Shown here piece by piece: positions 1-6,159 of a DNA stretch of 13,968 nucleotides. The position numbers and the translations under genes were made by a program. This stretch comes from DASZZX01 sp036260415. GTDB taxonomy: Bacteria > Actinomycetota > Nitriliruptoria > Nitriliruptorales > JAHWKO01. The stretch is from NCBI GenBank assembly GCA_036260415.1, contig DASZZX010000248.1, positions 1 through 13,968 of the forward strand, in the 5' to 3' direction. Position 1 is the first letter of the stretch; every line of letters starts with the position of its first letter. The notes under the pieces were generated by a model. The model did no database searches and had not been told where the DNA came from. It worked only from the letters and a program-made list of their open reading frames with translations.

Positions 1-60
1 CGCCAGCGACCCGGACGGGTCCAACGGTCGCACGTGTGGCGCCGGTACGCTCCTGCCCGA

Positions 61-135
61 CGGGGCGTGGCGCAGCCTGGTTAGCGCGCAGCGTTTGGGA
101 CGCTGAAGTCGCCGGTTCGAATCCGGCCGCCCCGA
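61..135 (+). tRNA. tRNA-Pro (anticodon TGG)
   Basis: The cloverleaf folds completely. The acceptor arms CGGGGCG (61-67) and CGCCCCG (128-134) pair fully, with discriminator A135. The anticodon stem CAGCG/CGCTG encloses loop TTTGGGA (94-100), giving anticodon TGG at 96-98. The T arm is GCCGG-TTCGAAT-CCGGC (111-127). The 3' CCA is not encoded (CCG follows), so it must be added by CCA-adding enzyme. A TACGCT hexamer at 46-51 could be a -10 element, but no convincing -35 was found. Confidence 0.96.
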
Positions 136-331
136 CCGCACCCCGCTCTTCCGACCCGCACCGGCCGCGCCGCCGGTCACCGAGCGTCGCGGCATCGCCG
201 GGCCTCCGGCGTCGACCGCGGGGATCGACCAGGCCGTTGGCACGCTGACGGGCCCAGGCGGCGGGCGCTCACCTCCCCGGCCCTCGACCCGTCGTCCTGC
301 GATAGCCTGCCAGCGCGCCGTCAGGCGCCAC

Positions 332-402
332 GCGGGCGTAGCTCAATGGAAGAGCCCCAGCCTTCCAAGCTGGTGATGCGGGTTCGATCCCCGTCGCCCG
401 CT
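332..402 (+). tRNA. tRNA-Gly (anticodon TCC)
   Basis: The acceptor arms GCGGGCG (332-338) and CGCCCGC (395-401) pair fully, with discriminator T402. The anticodon stem CCAGC/GCTGG encloses loop CTTCCAA (362-368), giving anticodon TCC at 364-366. The T arm is GCGGG-TTCGATC-CCCGT, with one G-T pair. CCA is not encoded. TAGCCT at 303-308 is a possible -10 element. Immediately downstream, CTGGC (415-419) and GCCAG (425-429) could form only a 5-bp hairpin, too weak to call a terminator. The 196 bp between this gene and tRNA-Pro shows no supported gene. Confidence 0.96.
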
Positions 403-553
403 CCGGTGCCACACCTGGCCTCGCGCCAGTCCGCCAGACCGTCGCCACCGTGCCCGACGTCCGTCCGCGTCTGTCAGCAACGCACCGCCGCCACCCCGCC
501 GTCGGTCCTGGTCGCGAGGGCTCCTGCGCACCGCAGATCCTTGAGCGGCGCCT

Positions 554-587
554 CGCGGTCCGCCCTGGGTGCTACGCGCGGTCCGCC
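554..587. repeat. 11-bp direct repeat CGCGGTCCGCC x2
   Basis: CGCGGTCCGCC occurs at 554-564 and again at 577-587, a 23-bp period, so the pair straddles the stop codon (572-574) of the minus-strand cysteine-rich gene. Each copy contains GCGG-T-CCGC, so each can form a very small hairpin. It may belong to a 3' end structure of that transcript, or may simply reflect high GC. The rest of 403-571 shows nothing supportable. Confidence 0.35.
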
Positions 588-805
588 ACCTCCGCCACGC
601 CCGACTCGCGGGCACAGTGGGCGCAGCAGAAGAAGCGCCCACCGGCCTCGACGCCGTGACCGATCACGCGACACCCACAGTGCTCGCAGACGGGCGCCAA
701 GCTGTGGATGGCGCATTCCAGGCTGTCGAAGACATGGACAGCCCCGGCTGCGTGCACCTCGAACGTCTTGTCGTACTCGTTGCCGCACACCTCACAACGC
801 GCCAC
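572..805 (-). CDS. Small Cys-rich zinc-binding protein, prokaryotic metallothionein-like
   Basis: This 77-residue protein has nine cysteines: 4, 7, 31, 40, 43, 45, 60, 61 and 64. It also has histidines at 18, 24, 34, 42, 50 and 63. The N-terminal half (C4-x2-C7 ... FDSLEC31) resembles a treble-clef metal-binding unit of the YHS/TRASH kind. The second half (C40-x2-C43-G-C45 ... G-RFFCC61-AHC64-AR) resembles the bacterial SmtA-type metallothionein pattern. Binding of zinc or a similar thiophilic metal is therefore likely; a role in storage, sensing or delivery cannot be told from sequence. The start is GTG at 805, preceded by a purine-rich AGGGGGTGAG Shine-Dalgarno region, and the stop is TAG. 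It is transcribed divergently from the fatty-acid operon. I recall similar small proteins in actinobacteria, mostly annotated as hypothetical or metallothionein. The metal-binding call is firm; the family name is less so. Confidence 0.8.
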   Translation of the reverse strand: MARCEVCGNEYDKTFEVHAAGAVHVFDSLECAIHSLAPVCEHCGCRVIGHGVEAGGRFFCCAHCARESGVAEVADRA

Positions 806-865
806 GGCGACTCACCCCCTGTGCTCTGCTGCCGGGACGGCGCGGCCGAGCGCCCCCGGCGGCGC

Positions 866-873
866 ACACGTGT
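866..873. promoter_or_regulatory. Palindrome ACACGTGT, copy 1 (candidate operator)
   Basis: This is a perfect 8-bp palindrome in the divergent region. It lies about 60 bp upstream of the Cys-rich gene start, and just downstream (in minus-strand sense) of the TAGGAT at 882-877, so it could cover the transcription start of that gene. An identical copy lies 170 bp away. The site is seen directly; regulator binding is inferred, and no regulator gene is present in the window. Confidence 0.35.
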
Positions 874-876
874 CCG

Positions 877-882
877 ATCCTA
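877..882 (-). promoter_or_regulatory. Possible -10 element of the Cys-rich gene
   Basis: The minus strand reads TAGGAT, matching the TANNNT pattern common at actinobacterial -10 boxes, about 70 bp upstream of the GTG start at 805. No good -35 was found 16-18 bp further upstream, so this is only a candidate. Confidence 0.25.
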
Positions 883-1032
883 GCCACGGCCGTTCGATGG
901 AAGCGGTGGGCGTCGCCGCCCTGGGTGACGCAGCGGCCCCTCTCAGCAGGCGACCCGCAGCCGCGATGTGCGATCCAGGTCCAGGTGGCCGTCCACCGCC
1001 CCGCGGACCGTCCAGGCTGCCGTGGGCGACGG

Positions 1033-1061
1033 TTGACACGTGTGTCGGGGGCTTCCAAGGT
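1033..1061 (+). promoter_or_regulatory. Candidate promoter of the fabD-ACC operon
   Basis: TTGACA (1033-1038) is a perfect sigma-70/SigA-type -35. A 17-bp spacer separates it from CAAGGT (1056-1061), which matches the -10 only at the A in position 2 and the T in position 6. Transcription would begin near 1068, leaving a leader of about 50 nt before the fabD GTG. The palindrome ACACGTGT (1036-1043) overlaps the end of the -35. The inverted repeat TTCCA-AGG-TGGAA (1053-1065) covers the -10, so repression by occlusion is plausible. Confidence 0.5.
1036..1043. promoter_or_regulatory. Palindrome ACACGTGT, copy 2 (candidate operator at fab promoter)
   Basis: This copy is identical to the palindrome at 866-873 and is embedded in TTGACACGTGTGTC, so it overlaps the last three bases of the putative -35. 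Known actinobacterial FAS II operons are controlled from the fabD promoter by proteins such as FasR and MabR. Whether this site is equivalent is inference. Confidence 0.4.
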
Positions 1062-1065
1062 GGAA
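1053..1065. promoter_or_regulatory. Inverted repeat TTCCA-AGG-TGGAA over the putative -10
   Basis: Five-base arms with a 3-bp spacer form a perfect inverted repeat spanning the putative -10 of the fab promoter. It could be a repressor operator distinct from the ACACGTGT sites. The arms are short, so chance is a real alternative. Confidence 0.3.
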
Positions 1066-1119
1066 CGGACGGGTCCCGCATGGGACCACGGCACACAACC
1101 GCCCTCGGGAGGGACCCAC

Positions 1120-2079
1120 GTGACGGTCGCGATGGTCTTCCCAGGACAGGGATCGCAGCGAGGGGGTATGGCGTCGGCCTGGCGTGACCATCCGGCGTTC
1201 GCCATCCTCGAGGAGGTGGCGGAGGCTGCCGACATCCCCGATCTGGCCGAGCTGGCCGACGACCCGGAGGCCTGCGAGTCCACGGCCGTCGCCCAACCCG
1301 CCATGTTCGCGGTCTCGCTCGTCGCATGGCGGGCTCTGGAGGACGTCGGCGTCCGTGCCGATCTGGTCGCCGGTCACAGCCTCGGTGAGTACGCGGCTGC
1401 CGTCGCGGCCGGGTGCCTGTCGATCCGCGACGGGGCCGCTCTGGTCGCTGAGCGCGGGCGCGCGTCGGCCGACGCGATCGCCGACAACCCCGGCGTGATG
1501 TCGGCGATCCTGGGCCTCGACCGAGCCGCCGTCGAGGAGGCTCTCGCCGAAGTGGACGGCGCCGTCGTCGTCAACGACAACGGTCCGCGTCAGGTGGTCA
1601 TCGCGGGGCCTTCGGACGCCGTGGCATCCGCGTCGGAGGCCTGCCGCGACGCCGGTGGCCGCGTGCGCGAGCTCGATGTGGAGGGCGCGTTCCACACCTC
1701 CACCATGGCGCCTGCGCGCGACCGCCTGGCCGAGCGCCTGGAGTCGATGGAGGTGCACGACCCCTCCATCCCGCTGGTGAGCGGCGCGACCGCCCAGGTG
1801 TCCACCACCGCCGAGGAGGTCCGCCAGGGGCTCGTCGACGGCATGTTGTCCCCGGTCCGTTGGCGTGAGGTGATGCAGCGCTTCGCTGACCGGGGAGTCG
1901 AGTTGGTGGTGGAGGCCGGCCCGGGAGAGGTCCTGACCGGCCTGGCCCAGCGCAACCTGTCGGACGTCCAGGCGCTGTCGGTCGCGGGACCCGACGACCT
2001 CGACGAGGTGGCCGCCGCCGTGGAGGACGTGGCCGAGCTGGCCGCCGATGGGACAGCGGAAGCGGTCGGCCAGCGCTGA
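1120..2079 (+). CDS. fabD: Malonyl-CoA:ACP transacylase (FabD)
   Basis: FabD transfers malonyl from CoA to the phosphopantetheine arm of acyl carrier protein in the cytoplasm, feeding FAS II elongation. The 319-residue product has the usual family length (about 310). It shows the N-terminal GQGSQ (residues 9-13), the nucleophile motif GHSLGEY with Ser87, the malonyl-binding Arg expected at R112 (ERGR), and the catalytic His192 in GAFHTST. The GTG start at 1120 was chosen because GGGAGGG lies 6 nt upstream and the product then begins right at the conserved VFPGQGSQ strand. The same frame is open back to 346, but that part is unlike any FabD. It is the first gene of the fab operon, and a strong hairpin follows immediately after the stop codon. 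Confidence 0.95.
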   Translation: MTVAMVFPGQGSQRGGMASAWRDHPAFAILEEVAEAADIPDLAELADDPEACESTAVAQPAMFAVSLVAWRALEDVGVRADLVAGHSLGEYAAAVAAGCLSIRDGAALVAERGRASADAIADNPGVMSAILGLDRAAVEEALAEVDGAVVVNDNGPRQVVIAGPSDAVASASEACRDAGGRVRELDVEGAFHTSTMAPARDRLAERLESMEVHDPSIPLVSGATAQVSTTAEEVRQGLVDGMLSPVRWREVMQRFADRGVELVVEAGPGEVLTGLAQRNLSDVQALSVAGPDDLDEVAAAVEDVAELAADGTAEAVGQR

Positions 2080-2080
2080 A

Positions 2081-2107
2081 CGGTCACCGGCCACCGGCCG
2101 GTGACCG
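2081..2107 (+). other. Perfect 12-bp stem-loop between fabD and fabH
   Basis: The 12-base arm CGGTCACCGGCC (2081-2092), a 3-nt loop ACC and the complementary arm GGCCGGTGACCG (2096-2107) form a flawless GC-rich hairpin. It starts one base after the fabD stop codon and ends 38 bases before the preferred fabH start. No T tract follows, so it is not a classical intrinsic terminator. It may act as an attenuator, an RNase barrier that stabilises the fabD 3' end, or a pause site. An alternative GTG (2101) for fabH lies inside its 3' arm. Confidence 0.65.
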
Positions 2108-2145
2108 ACCCCGGCTGCCCACACCACGACGACAAGGCTGCGGTT

Positions 2146-3189
2146 ATGAGTAGACAGGTCGATCCATCGCCGTCCGACGCTGCCGCCGCGAGCAAGGAGG
2201 GGGTGCTGCCCGTCGGGATCGTCGGGCTGGGCGTGGACCTGCCCGACGAGGTGGTCACCAACGACGACTGGGCGGCGGTCCTGGACACCAGCGACGAGTG
2301 GATCCGGACCCGAACCGGGATCCGCGAGCGACGGCGCATCGACGACGACGACTCGACCTCCGACCTGGCCGTCCGCGCTGGACGAGCCGCTCTGGACGAC
2401 GCTGGTCTGCAGCCCGAGGACGTCAGCGCGGTCATCGTGGCGACCACCACACCGGACCACGTCATGCCGCAGACCGGCCCGATCGTCGCGGGGAAGTTGG
2501 GCATCGAGTCGGCCGCGTTCGACGTCGGTGCGGCGTGCACGGGCTTCATCTACGGATTGCAGGTGGCGGCGACCCTTGTCGCCACCGGGCAGCAGGAACC
2601 GGTGCTGCTGATCGGCGCGGAGGCGCTCACCCGCTTCATCGACGAGCAGGACCGTTCCACCGCGGTGCTTTTCGGTGACGGGGCCGGGGCGTGCGTCCTG
2701 GCGTCCGGCAACGGCTCGCTGGGCCCGTTCGATCTCGGGTCGGACGGCAGCCTGGCGGACACCCTGATCGTGCCGGCCGGGGGCGCCAGCGAGCCGGCCA
2801 GCGAGGAGACCGTCGCTGCGAGGCGCCACTTCCTCACGATGGAGGGCGGCGAGACCTACCGGCACGCGGTCGCGCGCATGGCGGCCTCCTGCCGCACGGT
2901 CCTGGACCAGGCCGGGGTCGACGTGGAAACCGTGGATCTGCTGGTCGGCCACCAGGCCAACGAGCGCATCCTCAAGGCGGTCGCCTCGCGGGTGGGCTTG
3001 TCGGAGGAGCAGGCCTTCATCGACATCGACCGGGTCGGCAACACCTCGGCCGCCTCGATCCCGATCGCGTTGGCCGACGCCCGCGACGACGGCCTGCTCA
3101 AGCCCGGTGCCCGCGTGCTGCTGACCGGCTTCGGTGCGGGCCTCACGTGGGGCTCATGCCTGCTGACCGTCCCGGAGGACGGGGGATGA
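2146..3189 (+). CDS. fabH: 3-oxoacyl-ACP synthase III (FabH)
   Basis: FabH condenses a short acyl-CoA primer with malonyl-ACP to start each fatty acid chain. Counted from the ATG at 2146 the protein has 347 residues. The Cys-His-Asn triad is intact: Cys131 in GAACTGF, His269 in GHQAN, Asn299 in GNTSAAS. The N-terminal TSDEWIRTRTGIRERR is the family signature. ATG 2146 is preferred because AAGG (2134-2137) lies 8 nt upstream. GTG 2101 is buried in a hairpin and lacks a Shine-Dalgarno. A third option, GTG 2203, would give a 328-aa protein without the low-complexity leader of about 19 residues, but its AAGGAGG is only 2 nt away. Primer preference (acetyl versus branched-chain) cannot be read reliably from the sequence. 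Confidence 0.95.
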   Translation: MSRQVDPSPSDAAAASKEGVLPVGIVGLGVDLPDEVVTNDDWAAVLDTSDEWIRTRTGIRERRRIDDDDSTSDLAVRAGRAALDDAGLQPEDVSAVIVATTTPDHVMPQTGPIVAGKLGIESAAFDVGAACTGFIYGLQVAATLVATGQQEPVLLIGAEALTRFIDEQDRSTAVLFGDGAGACVLASGNGSLGPFDLGSDGSLADTLIVPAGGASEPASEETVAARRHFLTMEGGETYRHAVARMAASCRTVLDQAGVDVETVDLLVGHQANERILKAVASRVGLSEEQAFIDIDRVGNTSAASIPIALADARDDGLLKPGARVLLTGFGAGLTWGSCLLTVPEDGG

Positions 3190-3235
3190 GGATGACGATC
3201 TCCGTCCGCGCCGACGCCAACGACCGGAGGGTGCC

Positions 3236-3961
3236 ATGAGCGACCTCGTCGCCATCGTCACCGGCGGCAGCGGCGGCATCGGCGGTGCCACCTGCCGCGC
3301 CCTGGCCGCCAACGGCGCCACCGTGCTGGTCGGCTACCGCAGCAACCAGGCCGGAGCCGAGAAGGTCGCCGACGCCTGCGAAGGTGACGCCGAGGCGGTC
3401 GTGCTGGACGTCACCGACCAGGAGCAGATCGAGGCCGCGGTCGATCGCGCGACGGAGCTGGGTCGACTGGCGGTGGTCGTCAACGCTGCCGGCATCACCG
3501 ACGACGACCTGCTGATGCGTCTGACCCCGGATCGGTGGGACCGCACCCTGAGCGTGAACCTGCGCGGGGCCTACCTCACCACCCGGGCCGCCCTGCGGCC
3601 GATGCTGCGCGGGCGGTGGGGGCGGGTCATCAACGTCGGTTCGTTCGTGGGCCTGCGCGGCAACGCCGGACAGACCGCGTACGCAGCGGCCAAGGCGGGG
3701 TTGATCGGGCTGACGAAGTCGCTGGCCCGCGAGCTGGCCGGCAAAGGCGTCACGGTGAACCTGGTTGCGCCGGGGTTCGTCGAGACCGACATGACCGACG
3801 AGCTCCCGGACGACGTCCGAGAGGGCTACGTCGAGCGCACGCCGATCGGGCGACCGGTCCGGGCGGAGGAGGTCGCCGCCGCGATCGCGTTCCTCGCCTC
3901 CGAACCGGCCTCCGCCATTACCGGCGCTGTGGTACCCGTGGACGGCGGTGCCGCCATCTGA
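3236..3961 (+). CDS. fabG: 3-oxoacyl-ACP reductase (FabG)
   Basis: FabG is an NADPH-dependent short-chain dehydrogenase/reductase that reduces 3-oxoacyl-ACP to 3-hydroxyacyl-ACP in each elongation cycle. The 241-aa protein has the Rossmann loop TGGSGGIG (9-16), NAAG (83-86), and the active-site set Asn108, Ser136, Tyr149 and Lys153 (Y-A-A-A-K). The C-terminal end has the usual GAVVPVDGG. The start is supported by GGAGG (3226-3230), 5 nt upstream of ATG. It follows fabH after 46 bp. The FabG assignment over other SDR enzymes rests on its place between fabH and acpP and on typical length and motifs. Confidence 0.94.
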   Translation: MSDLVAIVTGGSGGIGGATCRALAANGATVLVGYRSNQAGAEKVADACEGDAEAVVLDVTDQEQIEAAVDRATELGRLAVVVNAAGITDDDLLMRLTPDRWDRTLSVNLRGAYLTTRAALRPMLRGRWGRVINVGSFVGLRGNAGQTAYAAAKAGLIGLTKSLARELAGKGVTVNLVAPGFVETDMTDELPDDVREGYVERTPIGRPVRAEEVAAAIAFLASEPASAITGAVVPVDGGAAI

Positions 3962-3996
3962 TCTCCGACCAGCCAGACCGCAGAGCAGGAGGAACC

Positions 3997-4242
3997 ATGA
4001 ACCAGGAGCTGTACGACAAGGTCAAGAACATCCTCGTGGAGACCTTCCAGGTGCCCGAGGAGGACATCAGCGAGGACGCCACCTTTGAGTCGCTGGATCT
4101 CGACTCGCTGGACCTGGTCGAGCTGACCATGGCCATCGAGGAGGAGACGGGCATCACCATCGAGGACGAGGAGGCGGAGGAGATCAACACGGTCGGTGAG
4201 GCCGTGAACAAGCTCGAAGAGAAGCAGAAGGTCGAGGCGTGA
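3997..4242 (+). CDS. acpP: Acyl carrier protein (AcpP)
   Basis: This 81-residue, strongly acidic protein carries growing acyl chains on a 4'-phosphopantetheine attached to Ser37 in the DSLDLVEL motif at the start of helix II. The acidic recognition helix (VELTMAIEEE) that contacts the FAS enzymes is present, and length and layout match bacterial AcpP. An excellent AGGAGG (3987-3992) sits 4 nt before ATG, the strongest ribosome binding site in the operon, as fits a protein needed in excess over its enzyme partners. The last bases overlap the fabF start (GTGA), so fabF translation is probably coupled to it. Confidence 0.97.
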   Translation: MNQELYDKVKNILVETFQVPEEDISEDATFESLDLDSLDLVELTMAIEEETGITIEDEEAEEINTVGEAVNKLEEKQKVEA

Positions 4243-5489
4243 CGGAGCGCGACTACCCAGAGATCGTCGTCACCGGCATCGGGCTGCTGACGCCGGCCGG
4301 CCGAGGGGTCGACGCGTCCTGGAAGGGCATCCTGGCCGGAACGCCGGCCGCGGCGCCCGACCCGATGCTGCAGGAGGCCGACATCTCGGTCACCATCTCC
4401 TGCCGTGTCCCGGACTTCGACCCCGCCGAGGTCGGACCCAAGGCGTCACGCCGGCTCGACCACTTCGTGCAGCTGGCGGTGCTCGCGTCGCGCGAGGCCG
4501 TCGAAGCGGCCGACCTCCCCCTCCCCGAGGACGACGAGGAGCCCGATGAGTTCGCCGACCGTTTGGCCGTGATCTTTGGCTGCGCCGTCGGCGGCATGGA
4601 GACCTGGGAGGAGCAGCACGAAACCTTCCTGGAGCGTGGTCGGGTCAGCCCGCTGTTCATCCCCAAGATGCTGTCCAACATGGCAGCCGGGCAGGTCGCC
4701 ATCGAACTCGGCGCCCGCGGGCCCAACATGACCATCAACACGGCCTGCGCGGCCAGCGCCAGCGCGATCCACGTGGCACGCGACATGCTGCGGTCCGGGA
4801 CCGCCGACGCTGTCCTGGCCGGCGGGGTCGAGGCAGGCGTCACGCCCCTGGCGACCGCCGCGTTCGCGCGGATGGGGGCCCTGTCGACACGCAACGACGA
4901 GACCGCTTCACGGCCGTTCGACACCGACCGGGACGGCTTCGTGATGGGTGAGGGCTCGGGGGTGTTGGTGCTGGAACGCGCCGAGGACGCCCGTGCACGG
5001 GGCGCGACGCCGCTGGCGGTGCTCGCCGGTGCCGGAGCGTCGGCCGACGCCCACCACCAGACCGCCCCGCCCGAGGAGGGCGGCGGGGCCATCCTGGCCA
5101 TGCAACGTGCCCTCGCCGACGCGGGCCTCGAGCCGGGCGACATCGACCACATCAACGCGCACGGCACTTCCACCCCGCTCAACGACGTCTCCGAGTCGCG
5201 GGCGATCCGCTCGGTGTTCGGCAGCGCCGCCGACGGCGTCGCGGTCAGCTCCACCAAGGGGGTCACCGGCCACACCCTCGGGGCGGCTGGCGGGGTCGAG
5301 GCGGCGTTCTCGGTGCTGGCGCTGCGTGACGGTGTCATCCCCCCAACCGCGAACGTCGAGAAGATCGACGACGAGATCCAACTCGACGTGGTGCACGGTG
5401 AGGCACGCGGGGATGAGCTCGGGGCCGCGATGTCGAACTCGTTCGGATTCGGTGGCCAGAACTCGGCGCTGATCTTCCGCACCGTCTGA
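4239..5489 (+). CDS. fabF: 3-oxoacyl-ACP synthase II (FabF)
   Basis: FabF is the elongating condensing enzyme of FAS II: it joins acyl-ACP with malonyl-ACP and releases CO2. The 416-aa protein carries the full Cys-His-His triad: Cys170 in NTACAASA, His308 in NAHGTST, His345 in KGVTGHTLGAAGG with Lys340. The C-terminal SNSFGFGGQNSALIF is typical. The start is GTG at 4239, inside the acpP stop (GTGA), with no Shine-Dalgarno of its own in the usual place beyond the acpP coding end, which suggests coupled translation. The FabB alternative is less likely because actinobacterial acpP-linked synthases are FabF or KasA type. Confidence 0.95.
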   Translation: MTERDYPEIVVTGIGLLTPAGRGVDASWKGILAGTPAAAPDPMLQEADISVTISCRVPDFDPAEVGPKASRRLDHFVQLAVLASREAVEAADLPLPEDDEEPDEFADRLAVIFGCAVGGMETWEEQHETFLERGRVSPLFIPKMLSNMAAGQVAIELGARGPNMTINTACAASASAIHVARDMLRSGTADAVLAGGVEAGVTPLATAAFARMGALSTRNDETASRPFDTDRDGFVMGEGSGVLVLERAEDARARGATPLAVLAGAGASADAHHQTAPPEEGGGAILAMQRALADAGLEPGDIDHINAHGTSTPLNDVSESRAIRSVFGSAADGVAVSSTKGVTGHTLGAAGGVEAAFSVLALRDGVIPPTANVEKIDDEIQLDVVHGEARGDELGAAMSNSFGFGGQNSALIFRTV

Positions 5490-5498
5490 CAGGACGCG

Positions 5499-6149
5499 AT
5501 GGACTCGCTGCCCGCCACCCCGCGGTGGCTGCAGAACTTCGGTGGGCCGCTGGCCCGCTGGTGGCTGCGGGAGGAGGTCCGCGGCCGGCAGCACGTGCCG
5601 GCCACGGGCCCGGTCATCCTGGCCGCTCGTCACGCCTCCCACCTCGACACGGTGGCGGTCGCCGCCGCCTCGCCACGACGGCTGACGTTCCTCGGCTCGG
5701 TGAAGCTGGCCGAGCAGCCGATCTTCGGCAACGTCCTGCAGTCGCTGGGGATGCTGGTCGTCAACCGCGGCTCCGCCGACACCGACGCGATGGAGCGGGT
5801 CCTGGAGGTGCTCGACCGTGGAGGAGCCGTCGTGATCTACCCCGAGGGTGGGCGCACCCGCGACGGGCGGGTCTACCGACCACGCAGTGGGGTCGCACGG
5901 CTGGCCTCCACGGCTGAGTGTCCGGTCGTCCCGGTCGGCATACACGGGACCGGGGAGGCCTGGCCGATCGACGAGCGGCCGCGCGTCTGGCGCCGCCACG
6001 ACGTGCGGGTCGCCTTCGGCCCGCCGCTCGACCCCCCTGACGACGACCCGGGCTCCCGCCGGAAGTTCGCAAGCGCGCTCCACGACGAGCTGGTGGAGCT
6101 GTCCGGGGCGCCGCGCGCCAACGGCTTCAACCCCAAGACGTCTGCATGA
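5499..6149 (+). CDS. plsC: 1-acyl-sn-glycerol-3-phosphate acyltransferase (PlsC-like)
   Basis: This is a 216-aa member of the PlsC/LPLAT acyltransferase family, expected to acylate lysophosphatidic acid to phosphatidic acid at the inner membrane face. The catalytic H-x4-D motif is His45-ASHL-Asp50. The phosphate-binding block reads YPEGGR (114-119, usual FPEGTR), followed by SGVARLA (130-136) and the PVVPVGIHG strand (142-150). No clear transmembrane helix is visible, so it probably attaches peripherally. It starts 9 nt after the fabF stop, with AGGA 4 nt before ATG, and ends 10 nt before fabI. Its place between two FAS II genes suggests it uses acyl-ACP or acyl-CoA made by the same operon. 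The exact acceptor is inferred from family only. Confidence 0.88.
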   Translation: MDSLPATPRWLQNFGGPLARWWLREEVRGRQHVPATGPVILAARHASHLDTVAVAAASPRRLTFLGSVKLAEQPIFGNVLQSLGMLVVNRGSADTDAMERVLEVLDRGGAVVIYPEGGRTRDGRVYRPRSGVARLASTAECPVVPVGIHGTGEAWPIDERPRVWRRHDVRVAFGPPLDPPDDDPGSRRKFASALHDELVELSGAPRANGFNPKTSA

Positions 6150-6159
6150 AGGACTGACC

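Larger units (their letters stand above)
806..1119. promoter_or_regulatory. Divergent intergenic region between Cys-rich gene and fab operon
   Basis: These 314 bp separate the two divergent genes and show no protein signal. They hold a probable fab promoter with start-proximal Shine-Dalgarno GGGAGGG (1107-1113), and a possible minus-strand -10 (TAGGAT, read from 882 to 877). They also hold two copies of ACACGTGT, an inverted repeat TTCCA-AGG-TGGAA (1053-1065), a tandem CCAGGT pair (975-986) and a small GGTGG-CCGT-CCACC hairpin (984-997). The fabD frame stays open upstream through this region, but that is a high-GC artefact: no FabD homology exists before 1120. Confidence 0.6.

Noticed and set aside
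346..1119. Open in-frame extension upstream of fabD that would make a 577-residue protein
   Set aside because: The extension is Arg/Pro-rich low-information sequence, crosses the tRNA-Gly gene and the promoter region, and has no FabD similarity. GTG 1120 has a good Shine-Dalgarno and starts at the conserved fold.
2101..2145. GTG 2101 as the fabH start
   Set aside because: It lies in the 3' arm of a strong hairpin with no Shine-Dalgarno; ATG 2146 has AAGG at 8 nt and still precedes all conserved FabH sequence.
943..2952. Long open frame on the minus strand opposite fabD and fabH
   Set aside because: It is antisense to two well-conserved enzymes, rich in Arg/Gly/His as expected for a high-GC shadow frame, and shows no recognisable motif.
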